From contig JAILRX010000203.1 of assembly GCA_024697985.1 (NCBI GenBank), positions 1 to 10,080 on the forward strand: a DNA stretch of 10,080 bases, read 5' to 3'. The DNA is from Treponemataceae bacterium. Its GTDB lineage: Bacteria > Spirochaetota > Spirochaetia > Treponematales > Treponemataceae. The translations under genes were made by a program, and so were the position numbers. The notes beneath the pieces are model-generated. The model worked only from the letters and a program-made list of their open reading frames with translations, had not been told where the DNA came from and ran no database searches. Below, piece by piece: positions 1 through 5,501 of this stretch (the first letter of the stretch is position 1; the number at the start of each line of letters is the position of its first letter).

Positions 1-51
1 GGCCGCAACGGCGCGAGTTTGCCAGTCGCGCGACTGCGCTACGAGGGTCTC
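1..51. other. G+C-rich stretch with a 14-bp perfect palindrome
   Basis: This is the sequence just past the iorA stop codon, on its 3' side. It has 36 G or C in 51 bases, far above the rest of the window. Positions 23-36 (CAGTCGCGCGACTG) are a perfect palindrome that could fold into a 5-bp stem with a GCGC loop. No T-tract follows on either strand, so it is not a convincing intrinsic terminator. An iorB gene often follows iorA, but I see no start codon with a ribosome binding site and no IorB-like N-terminus here. It could be the edge of an intergenic repeat or of a gene of foreign composition; the window ends too soon to tell. Confidence 0.4.
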
Positions 52-1839
52 TTACAGTGCGCCGAATTTACACATCTGGGCGCAAACTCCACAACCTACG
101 CACAATGTCGCATCGATTTTAGCCTTTCCGCCTTTCATTGAAATTGCAGGACATCCGATTTTCATGCACATCTTGCATGACTTACATTTGTCAGCATCAA
201 CTACGAGTGGAGCCTTGTGCTTGACTTCTTTCAAAAGCGCGCAAGGACGTCTGCTGATGATCAAACTTGGCTTTTCAACTTCAAGTTCTTCTTTGACAGC
301 CTGTTCGCATTCTGCAATATTGTAAGGATCTACAACGCGAACCCTTTCGATTCCCATTGCACGAGCCAAAGCTTCGAGGTCTACGCGGCCGGCTGGATCT
401 CCGTAAAGGTTTTTACCTGTCGTAGGGTTCTGCTGATGACCTGTCATACCTGTAATTGAGTTGTCCAAAACGATGACTGTAGAATTAGACTGGTTGTATG
501 CGATCGAAGCAAGTCCTGTCATACCTGAATGCATGAAGGTTGAATCTCCGATAACTGCAACTGATTTCTTTTCGTTTTCTTTTCCGCCGGCCTTGTTCCA
601 TCCGTGGAGTGAGCTGAAAGAAGCTCCCATGCACAAAGTTACGTCCATTGCCGAAAGAGGAGCAACCGAACCGAGAGTATAGCAGCCGATATCGCCGAAA
701 ACTGTTACCTTCAATTTGTTGAGGGCGTAGAACATTCCTCGGTGAGGACATCCTGCGCACATGATTGGTGGTCGTACAGGAATCTGTGCATCGATTTTGG
801 TCCCCTGAGGAATTTCAAGACCGAAGGCTGCGGCAACGAGGTTCTGACTGAATTCTCCGCAGATTGGGAACATGTCTTTTCCGTGGATTTCGCAGTTCAA
901 ATCAAGTGAACGGCAGAAATTTTCGATGATTGGATCGAGTTCTTCGATTACGACCAAAACTTCAACTTTTGATGCAAAATCCCTTATCATTTTTGCTGGA
1001 AGTGGATTTACCATTCCGAGCTTGAGGATGGAAATCTTGTCGCCGAAAACTTCCTTTGCATACTGATATGAAGTTGATGAAGTTACGATTCCGATTTTTG
1101 AAATATCTTTTCCGCAAAGAACTCCGCCTGAAATTTTTTCGCCGTCTTTTGCAGAAGTATTTTCGATTCTGTTGATTCCGCTCGTGCAAGACCATTCTTC
1201 GATATCCTTCATTCGCTGTTCAACGAAAGGATGTCGTCTGATGGCATTTGCCGGAGCCATTACGTATTTCTGAATGTTTTTTTCGTATGTTTTTACAGGT
1301 GGTTCAACTCTTTCTTCTGTGCTTACGATGCTCTGACTGTGGGCAACACGAGTGCACATCTTGTATAGGATTGGCGTATCGAATTTTTCGCTCAATTCAA
1401 AGGCCATTTTTGCAAACTGACGGGCCTCTTCTGAATCGCTTGGTTCAATCATCGGAACTTTTGAGGCGATGGCATGATGTCGGCTGTCCTGTTCGTTCTG
1501 GCTTGAGTGCATTCCCGGATCATCAGCAACGCCGATAACCAAACCTGCGTTTACTCCGGTATAGCTCATCGTGTAAAGAGGGTCAGAAGCGACGTTCAAT
1601 CCGACGTGTTTCATTCCGCAGAAAGCTCTTCTTCCTGAAAGACATGCGCCAAATGCAGTTTCCATAGCAACTTTTTCGTTTGGTGCCCATTCGCAATAAA
1701 TTTCTTTATATTTTGCTGATTCTTCTGTGATTTCAGTGCTTGGTGTTCCCGGATAACTTGAAATCAGGCAACATCCACTTTCATAAAGTCCGCGTGCTAC
1801 AGCGGCATTCCCTAACATTAATTGTTTTTTCTGTTCCAT
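52..1839 (-). CDS. iorA: Indolepyruvate ferredoxin oxidoreductase, alpha subunit (IorA)
   Basis: Catalytic subunit of a cytoplasmic thiamine-diphosphate enzyme that converts indolepyruvate and other aryl-pyruvates plus CoA to aryl-acetyl-CoA and CO2 while reducing ferredoxin, in fermentation of aromatic amino acids (the reverse reaction is possible). The 595 residues are normal for the family. Visible in order: the N-terminal pyrimidine-binding region with SYPGTPSTEI (28-37) and NEKVAMETAFG (54-64); ADDPGMHSSQNEQDSR (105-120); CAGCPHRGMFYAL (361-373); GDIGCYTLG (382-390); the diphosphate/metal region GDSTFMHSGM (431-440) with NSITGMTGHQ (460-469). Two C-terminal [4Fe-4S] motifs follow: C552/555/558/563 (CxxCxxCxxxxCP) and C580/583/586/590 (CxxCxxCxxxC). 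It needs a beta subunit, IorB, which is not in view. The ATG at 1839 lacks a strong Shine-Dalgarno sequence, consistent with the very short leader predicted from its promoter. It is divergent from apbE. Confidence 0.95.
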   Translation of the reverse strand: MEQKKQLMLGNAAVARGLYESGCCLISSYPGTPSTEITEESAKYKEIYCEWAPNEKVAMETAFGACLSGRRAFCGMKHVGLNVASDPLYTMSYTGVNAGLVIGVADDPGMHSSQNEQDSRHHAIASKVPMIEPSDSEEARQFAKMAFELSEKFDTPILYKMCTRVAHSQSIVSTEERVEPPVKTYEKNIQKYVMAPANAIRRHPFVEQRMKDIEEWSCTSGINRIENTSAKDGEKISGGVLCGKDISKIGIVTSSTSYQYAKEVFGDKISILKLGMVNPLPAKMIRDFASKVEVLVVIEELDPIIENFCRSLDLNCEIHGKDMFPICGEFSQNLVAAAFGLEIPQGTKIDAQIPVRPPIMCAGCPHRGMFYALNKLKVTVFGDIGCYTLGSVAPLSAMDVTLCMGASFSSLHGWNKAGGKENEKKSVAVIGDSTFMHSGMTGLASIAYNQSNSTVIVLDNSITGMTGHQQNPTTGKNLYGDPAGRVDLEALARAMGIERVRVVDPYNIAECEQAVKEELEVEKPSLIISRRPCALLKEVKHKAPLVVDADKCKSCKMCMKIGCPAISMKGGKAKIDATLCVGCGVCAQMCKFGAL

Positions 1840-1841
1840 AG

Positions 1842-1877
1842 TATTTAAACTCTAACAAATGACTTGATAGGTGTCAA
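1842..1877 (-). promoter_or_regulatory. Predicted iorA promoter, near-leaderless
   Basis: On the minus strand a consensus -35 box TTGACA (1877-1872) is followed after exactly 17 bases by TAGAGT (1854-1849; 4 of 6 to TATAAT). Only nine bases separate that -10 box from the iorA ATG at 1839. Transcription would therefore begin about three bases upstream of the start codon, leaving no room for a ribosome binding site. The spacing and -35 match are seen; that this promoter is used is inferred. Confidence 0.55.
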
Positions 1878-1878
1878 G
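1863..1878. promoter_or_regulatory. Imperfect inverted repeat shared by the two divergent -35 regions
   Basis: CTTGATAGGTGTCAAG has 5-bp perfect outer arms (CTTGA/TCAAG) around a partly symmetric centre. It covers the -35 boxes proposed for both iorA (minus) and apbE (plus), which overlap base for base. It may be an operator, or the symmetry may simply come from two promoters placed back to back. Confidence 0.35.
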
Positions 1879-1906
1879 GTTTCTAAATTCCTGTATACTT
1901 TGGATA
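1871..1906 (+). promoter_or_regulatory. Predicted apbE promoter, leaderless
   Basis: TATACT (1894-1899; 5 of 6 to the -10 consensus) lies 17 bases after GTGTCA (1871-1876; 4 of 6 to TTGACA). The -10 box ends six bases before the ATG at 1906, so the expected transcription start falls on or beside the start codon. No purine-rich ribosome binding site precedes this ATG, which fits a leaderless message. Confidence 0.45.
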
Positions 1907-2979
1907 TGAAGAAAAATTTTTATTCACTGATGATTTTTTTCATTTCGCTTTTTCTACTGATGAGTTATGGCTGCAAATCCGCCAAAAATTCGTCCCAGAC
2001 AAGGCTGGCTTTGGGAACAGTCTGCAAGATTTCTCTTTACGAAAAGGGCAGTGATGAACTTTACGAAAAACTTTTCGAAAGAGTTTCACAGATTGAAAAC
2101 TTGATGAGCACAACAATCAATGAAAGTGAAATTTCCAGATTGAATGAAGCAAGCCGCAATGCACTTTTGGAAAATTCGTCCGTCTCTGATTTTCCCATCA
2201 GTTTTGAAACTTATTCTGTTTTGGAAGAAGCCCTTCAAATCGCAAGAATGAGTAACGGTGCTTTTGATCCTTCAATCGGGGCGCTGGTAAAACTATGGAA
2301 CATCAATTCCTTGACTTTGACTGATGACGGAACTTACGGACCAGAAATCCTTCCATCAAAAGAGCAGATAGAAAGGGCAATCAATCTTGTTGATTACAAG
2401 GCAGTTGATTTGCACGAAAAAGACGGCCGGTATTTTGTGAGCCTTAAAAAAAGCGGACTTCAAATTGAGCTTGGCGGAATTGCCAAAGGTTACGCCGCTG
2501 ACGAACTGGTAAAAATACTTCGTGAAAATGATGTAAAGAAAGCCCTCATCGATTTGGGTGGAAATATCTATGCCTATGGTGCAAAAGATGTTGAGGGAGA
2601 ATTTGCACAGCCTTGGAAAATCGGAATTAAAAATCCTTTCCAGAACGACCATGGTGCCATGATGGTAGTTTCCTGTGTTGATAAGTCTGTCGTAACTTCA
2701 GGTGCCTACGAACGCTTTTTTATGGTTGCTGGAAAACGTTATCATCATATCCTGGATCCAAAAAGTGGATATCCGAGTCAGAGCGATTTGGAATCAGTAT
2801 CTATAATCAGTGAAAACTCAATGCTTTCGGATTCACTTTCAACAACTTGCTTTGTAATGGGTTTTGATAAAGCCAGCGAATTCATGAAAAACTTCGAGGA
2901 TGTAAAATACATATTTATAAAATCTGATGGGAGTATTGAATCAAACTGTTCTGATGAATTAAAAATTCTTGAAGGATAA
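1906..2979 (+). CDS. apbE: ApbE-family flavin-trafficking lipoprotein (FAD:protein FMN transferase / FAD diphosphatase)
   Basis: Magnesium-dependent enzyme of the cell envelope that transfers FMN from FAD to Thr or Ser of target proteins (Rnf/Nqr type); the Treponema pallidum member TP0796 is instead described as an FAD pyrophosphatase. From the ATG the protein has 357 residues. It starts with a lipoprotein signal: KK, a hydrophobic stretch (about 8-19), then LLMSYGC with C23 as lipidation site and a relaxed lipobox. Family motifs follow: GAFDPSIGALVKLW (118-131), GGIAKGYAAD (190-199), DLGGNIYAYG (216-225), SVVTSGAYERFF (261-272), HHILDPKSGYP (280-290) and SDSLSTTCFVMG (308-319), where D309 and T313 fit the conserved metal-ligand pair. 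The frame is open back to a TTG at 1864, but those 14 codons lie in promoter sequence and would bury the signal peptide. Sequence alone does not decide between transferase and diphosphatase activity. Confidence 0.92.
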   Translation: MKKNFYSLMIFFISLFLLMSYGCKSAKNSSQTRLALGTVCKISLYEKGSDELYEKLFERVSQIENLMSTTINESEISRLNEASRNALLENSSVSDFPISFETYSVLEEALQIARMSNGAFDPSIGALVKLWNINSLTLTDDGTYGPEILPSKEQIERAINLVDYKAVDLHEKDGRYFVSLKKSGLQIELGGIAKGYAADELVKILRENDVKKALIDLGGNIYAYGAKDVEGEFAQPWKIGIKNPFQNDHGAMMVVSCVDKSVVTSGAYERFFMVAGKRYHHILDPKSGYPSQSDLESVSIISENSMLSDSLSTTCFVMGFDKASEFMKNFEDVKYIFIKSDGSIESNCSDELKILEG

Positions 2980-3011
2980 AAACTGAAGGGGTAAATTCAA
3001 AAAGGTAAAAA

Positions 3012-3038
3012 AAAGACCGTCTATTTAAGACGGCCTTT
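3012..3038. terminator. Bidirectional intrinsic terminator between apbE and the CBM48-like gene
   Basis: CCGTCT (3017-3022) and AGACGG (3028-3033) form a 6-bp stem around a five-base loop. After one A-C mismatch it extends by GAAA/TTTC-type pairing (3012-3015 with 3035-3038). On the minus strand the hairpin is followed by eight T residues (3014-3007), an excellent U-tract, only seven bases past the stop of the CBM48-like gene. On the plus strand the run is short (CTTTAT), so it should work less well for apbE. Confidence 0.85.
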
Positions 3039-3045
3039 ATCGTAA

Positions 3046-3354
3046 TTAAACGATTACTACTGAGTTATCTGTGAAAGAGAAAGGAGCCGGGACATATTTG
3101 TCTGCAGCCCAATCATTTTCCCAGTGCTTGCCATCCAAAAGATATCTGAACTGATATTCTTTTCCTGTTTCCAATGTAAGTTTAACAGAGAAACTTCCGT
3201 CCTTCTGTTTTTTCATTGGTGTGTCTACACTGCTCCAACTGTTAAAATCGCCTGCAAGCCAAACTTTTTCAGCGCCTTTTGCAGCTTCTGGAGAAAGCTC
3301 AAATTTTACAGCACAGGTTTTCTGTGTTTTGTTATAGGTTTTGTAAAGTGCCAA
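3046..3354 (-). CDS. Stand-alone glycogen-binding (CBM48/AMPK-like) domain protein
   Basis: A 102-residue protein made almost wholly of one early-set carbohydrate-binding domain of the isoamylase-N/CBM48/AMPK-beta kind. The pattern is clear: VWLAGDFNSW (31-40), PMKKQKDGSFSVKLTL (46-61), YQFRYLLDGKHWENDWAADKY (67-87, with the paired Trp and Tyr expected to face glucan) and the closing DNSVVIV (96-102). No catalytic domain is attached and no signal peptide is visible, so a cytoplasmic role bound to glycogen or another alpha-glucan is likely but not shown. The start is TTG: AGGAG (3361-3365) lies six bases upstream, and an in-frame TAG just beyond that box excludes an earlier start. It is monocistronic, convergent with apbE and divergent from metK. 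Similar short proteins are often annotated 'isoamylase early set domain-containing protein'. Confidence 0.85.
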   Translation of the reverse strand: MALYKTYNKTQKTCAVKFELSPEAAKGAEKVWLAGDFNSWSSVDTPMKKQKDGSFSVKLTLETGKEYQFRYLLDGKHWENDWAADKYVPAPFSFTDNSVVIV

Positions 3355-3386
3355 AATTGACTCCTAAGAATTTTTTTAATGATTTA

Positions 3387-3415
3387 AGATTAAATACTAA
3401 GTTTTTTTTTGTCAA
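3387..3415 (-). promoter_or_regulatory. Possible promoter of the CBM48-like gene
   Basis: A consensus TTGACA (3415-3410, minus strand) is followed by an A-rich spacer containing eight consecutive A residues. Seventeen bases on is TAATCT (3392-3387), a weak -10 box (3 of 6). The -35 is strong and the -10 is not; another hexamer nearby may be used. The leader would be about 25 nt and contain the AGGAG ribosome binding site. Confidence 0.35.
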
Positions 3416-3428
3416 GTGCTTTCGTTTC

Positions 3429-3440
3429 AGTTCTAGAACT
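3429..3440. promoter_or_regulatory. 12-bp perfect palindrome next to the metK -35 box (candidate operator)
   Basis: AGTTCTAGAACT is perfectly self-complementary. It lies between the two divergent -35 boxes and its last base is the first base of the proposed metK -35 hexamer, a place where a dimeric regulator could block or recruit polymerase. I do not recognise it as the site of a known regulator. The geometry is seen; the function is inferred. Confidence 0.35.
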
Positions 3441-3468
3441 TGTCATTTCTGAATTATTGAGTTATTAT
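3440..3468 (+). promoter_or_regulatory. Predicted metK operon promoter
   Basis: TTGTCA (3440-3445; 5 of 6) and TATTAT (3463-3468; 5 of 6) are separated by exactly 17 bases. Transcription would begin near 3475, giving a leader of about 83 nt before metK and serving the four genes metK-nth-mscS family-slyX. Confidence 0.65.
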
Positions 3469-3513
3469 CAAATTATATCTATTCCGTCGATTTATCCAAA
3501 TTGCAGAACGGAG

Positions 3514-3531
3514 TTGCTTCGTATGAAGCAA
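3514..3531 (+). promoter_or_regulatory. Hairpin in the metK leader
   Basis: TTGCTTC (3514-3520) and GAAGCAA (3525-3531) form a perfect 7-bp stem with a four-base GTAT loop. The stem takes in the start codon and first two codons of the MKQKSC upstream ORF and ends 15 bases before the metK Shine-Dalgarno sequence. There is no U-tract after it, so it is not a terminator. It could control access to the upstream ORF. Confidence 0.5.
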
Positions 3532-3543
3532 AAATCTTGCTAA
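3523..3543 (+). CDS. Possible six-codon upstream ORF (MKQKSC) in the metK leader
   Basis: An ATG at 3523 is preceded by GGAG (3510-3513) at the normal distance of nine bases. It opens a frame reading Met-Lys-Gln-Lys-Ser-Cys, then TAA. Its stop codon ends three bases before the metK ribosome binding site (GGAG, 3547-3550), so a ribosome finishing it would cover that site. The words GGAGTTGC before the upstream ORF (3510-3517) and before metK (3547-3554) are identical. The last sense codon is Cys, a precursor amino acid of the methionine used by MetK. A regulatory leader peptide is an inference; the frame could be fortuitous. Confidence 0.35.
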   Translation: MKQKSC

Positions 3544-3557
3544 AAAGGAGTTGCCAA

Positions 3558-4805
3558 ATGGGAACTTTCAATTCAAATGGCGCAAAAATCGTATGCGCTA
3601 AGCAAAATCAAAAATACTTATTTACATCAGAATCAGTAAGCGAAGGACATCCTGATAAGTTTTGTGATCAGGTCAGTGATGCAATCTTAGACTATGTGCT
3701 TTCGCTTGACCCGAATGCTCACGTTGCCTGCGAAACTTTCGCAACGACAAATTTCGTTCTTGTCGGTGGCGAAATCGGTTTCTCTCCAGACGTTGACGGC
3801 GACAAATGCTCAAAAATGCTCAGCGAAAATGCTGAAAAAATTGCCCGTTCAGTAGCACGCGAAATCGGATACACAGACGAGGCTTTCGGTCTTGACTGCG
3901 ATACTTTCGAATTCATGAACAGACTTCATTCACAGTCTGCTGATATTGCTCAGGGTGTTAACGGTGTCGGACTTGAAGAATTCAAGGGTCAGCAGGGTGC
4001 CGGCGACCAGGGAATGATGTTCGGTTTTGCCTGCAATGAAACACCTGAACTTATGCCTGCAACTGTAAGTTTTGCACACAAGCTTTTGCGAAAGGCTGCA
4101 GAACTTAGAAAGAGCGGAGAAATCAAATGGCTTCGCCCTGATTCAAAAAGCCAGGTTACAATCGAATACGAAGGATATAAACCTGTACGAATTGATACTG
4201 TCGTAATTTCTCATCAGCATGATGGAAATATCAGCCATGATGAAATCGAAAAGACTTTGATTGAAAAGGTCATCAAGCCGGTTCTTGAACCTACAGGACT
4301 TTTGGATTCAAATACAAAATACTACATCAATCCAACAGGAAAATTCGAAATTGGTGGACCAAACGGTGATGCAGGTCTTACCGGCCGAAAAATCATCGTT
4401 GATACTTACGGTGGAATGGGCCGACATGGTGGTGGAGCTTTCAGTGGAAAGGATCCTAGCAAGGTTGACCGAAGTGCAGCCTATATGGCACGCTATATTG
4501 CAAAGAACATTGTTGCAGCCGGTCTTTCTGATAGAGCTGAAGTTCAGCTTGCCTATGCAATCGGCGTTCCATATCCAGTTTCTGTTATGGTTGAAACTTT
4601 TGGAACAGAAAAGGTTGAGGTTGAAAAAATCGAAAAGGCTGTAAAGCAGGTTTTTGACTGTACACCACGTGGAATCGAAAATACATTAAAATTGCGACAG
4701 CCTGTTTACCAGAAGACCGTAAATTACGGACATTTTGGACGAGACGGATTTACCTGGGAAAACACTGACAAGGTTCAGGCCCTTAAAGACGCAATTTCTA
4801 AATAA
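3558..4805 (+). CDS. metK: S-adenosylmethionine synthetase (MetK)
   Basis: Cytosolic enzyme joining methionine and ATP to make S-adenosylmethionine, with release of phosphate and diphosphate; Mg2+ and K+ dependent. The start is the ATG at 3558, placed seven bases after AAAGGAG; an in-frame extension to 3501 has no such site. The protein has 415 residues. Hallmarks: SESVSEGHPDKFCDQVSDA (24-42, catalytic His31), GAGDQGMMFGFA (147-158), ISHQHD (217-222), NPTGKFEIGGPNGDAGLTGRK (258-278) and GGGAFSGKDPSKVDRS (291-306), the P-loop-like and active-site segments. All expected motifs are intact. Compared with E. coli MetK it carries about 18 extra N-terminal residues of unknown use. It is the first gene of a four-gene operon; the nth start follows its stop by 12 bases. 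I saw no SAM-I riboswitch core in the leader. Confidence 0.97.
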   Translation: MGTFNSNGAKIVCAKQNQKYLFTSESVSEGHPDKFCDQVSDAILDYVLSLDPNAHVACETFATTNFVLVGGEIGFSPDVDGDKCSKMLSENAEKIARSVAREIGYTDEAFGLDCDTFEFMNRLHSQSADIAQGVNGVGLEEFKGQQGAGDQGMMFGFACNETPELMPATVSFAHKLLRKAAELRKSGEIKWLRPDSKSQVTIEYEGYKPVRIDTVVISHQHDGNISHDEIEKTLIEKVIKPVLEPTGLLDSNTKYYINPTGKFEIGGPNGDAGLTGRKIIVDTYGGMGRHGGGAFSGKDPSKVDRSAAYMARYIAKNIVAAGLSDRAEVQLAYAIGVPYPVSVMVETFGTEKVEVEKIEKAVKQVFDCTPRGIENTLKLRQPVYQKTVNYGHFGRDGFTWENTDKVQALKDAISK

Positions 4806-4817
4806 GGAGTTTCCTTG

Positions 4818-5477
4818 ATGAGTGCGTTTCGATTTTTGACTGAGGATGAGGTTTGCCGCGTTTTTGAAGCATTCAAGGCGGAAAATCCAAATCCTCAGAC
4901 TGAATTGCTCGCACCGAATGAGTATACGCTGCTCGTGGCCGTCGTGCTTTCTGCACAGACCACGGATAAAAGCGTAAACAAGGCGACCAGGGAGCTTTTT
5001 GAAAAGGTCACGACGCCGGAGCAGATGCTTGAACTTGGCGAAGAAAAACTGATTCAATATATAAGATCCATCGGACTGTACAGGGCAAAGGCTTCTCACG
5101 TGATGGCCTTGAGCAAAATGCTCGTTGAGGAGTTCGACTCAAAACTGCCTTCTACGCGTGAAGAACTGATGAGGCTTCCTGGAGTCGGGCGAAAAACTGC
5201 GAACGTAGTTTTGAACGTAGTTTTCGGTCAGCCGACGATGCCTGTCGATACGCATATTCTTAGGATTGCCCCTAAAATCGGCTTGAGTGACGGAACGACG
5301 CCTGAGCAGGTTGAGCGCGATTTGGTCGCAAAAATTCCTGCGTGCTATATGGAGCATGCACATCACTGGCTGATTTTGCAGGGACGATATGTCTGTACGG
5401 CCAGAAAACCTGCGTGCATGTGCGAAGGCGGAAAATGCTGCATTGAATCGATTTGTGCAAAAAACGGTCTTGCTTGA
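4818..5477 (+). CDS. nth: Endonuclease III (DNA glycosylase/AP lyase) with an unusual iron-sulfur loop
   Basis: Bifunctional base-excision repair enzyme removing oxidised pyrimidines and cutting the abasic site. The ATG at 4818 follows AAGGAG by eight bases. The 219 residues match the family length. Visible: SAQTTD (45-50), the helix-hairpin-helix LPGVGRKTANV (120-130) with the Schiff-base lysine K126, and MPVDTHILRI (141-150) with catalytic D144. The C-terminal cluster loop is odd. E. coli-type enzymes have Cx6Cx2Cx5C; here C193 and C200 keep the Cx6C spacing, but the next segment is MCEGGKCCIESIC with cysteines at 202, 207, 208 and 213. The best fit is C193-x6-C200-x6-C207-x5-C213, four residues longer than normal, with two spare cysteines. 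The gene is also richer in G+C than its neighbours (57% and 55% in two 60-base samples, against 45% in a metK sample and 32% in an mscS-family sample), which may mark a different history. It is co-transcribed with metK. Confidence 0.93.
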   Translation: MSAFRFLTEDEVCRVFEAFKAENPNPQTELLAPNEYTLLVAVVLSAQTTDKSVNKATRELFEKVTTPEQMLELGEEKLIQYIRSIGLYRAKASHVMALSKMLVEEFDSKLPSTREELMRLPGVGRKTANVVLNVVFGQPTMPVDTHILRIAPKIGLSDGTTPEQVERDLVAKIPACYMEHAHHWLILQGRYVCTARKPACMCEGGKCCIESICAKNGLA

Positions 5478-5501
5478 TTATATTTTTTTGGAGTTTGCAT
5501 T

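Noticed and set aside
23..36. Palindrome as an intrinsic terminator for iorA
   Set aside because: Only a 5-bp stem with a GCGC loop can form, and no T-tract follows on the minus strand.
1..51. Start of iorB directly after iorA
   Set aside because: The frame after the iorA stop is open, but it has no start codon with a ribosome binding site and does not resemble the glycine-rich N-terminus of IorB.
1864..1905. ApbE starting at the TTG at 1864
   Set aside because: These 14 codons lie in the promoter region and would place a non-signal tail in front of the lipoprotein signal peptide.
3475..3557. SAM riboswitch in the metK leader
   Set aside because: I looked for SAM-I (S-box) core words and the other SAM classes I know and saw none. 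The only strong structure is a single 7-bp hairpin with no terminator, and the leader is too short for a typical S-box with expression platform.
3501..3557. MetK starting at the TTG at 3501
   Set aside because: It lacks a suitable ribosome binding site, whereas the ATG at 3558 has AAAGGAG at seven bases; the extra residues match nothing in MetK.
4686..5099. Minus-strand open frame spanning the metK-nth junction
   Set aside because: It lies antisense to two well-supported genes and its translation is compositionally arbitrary.
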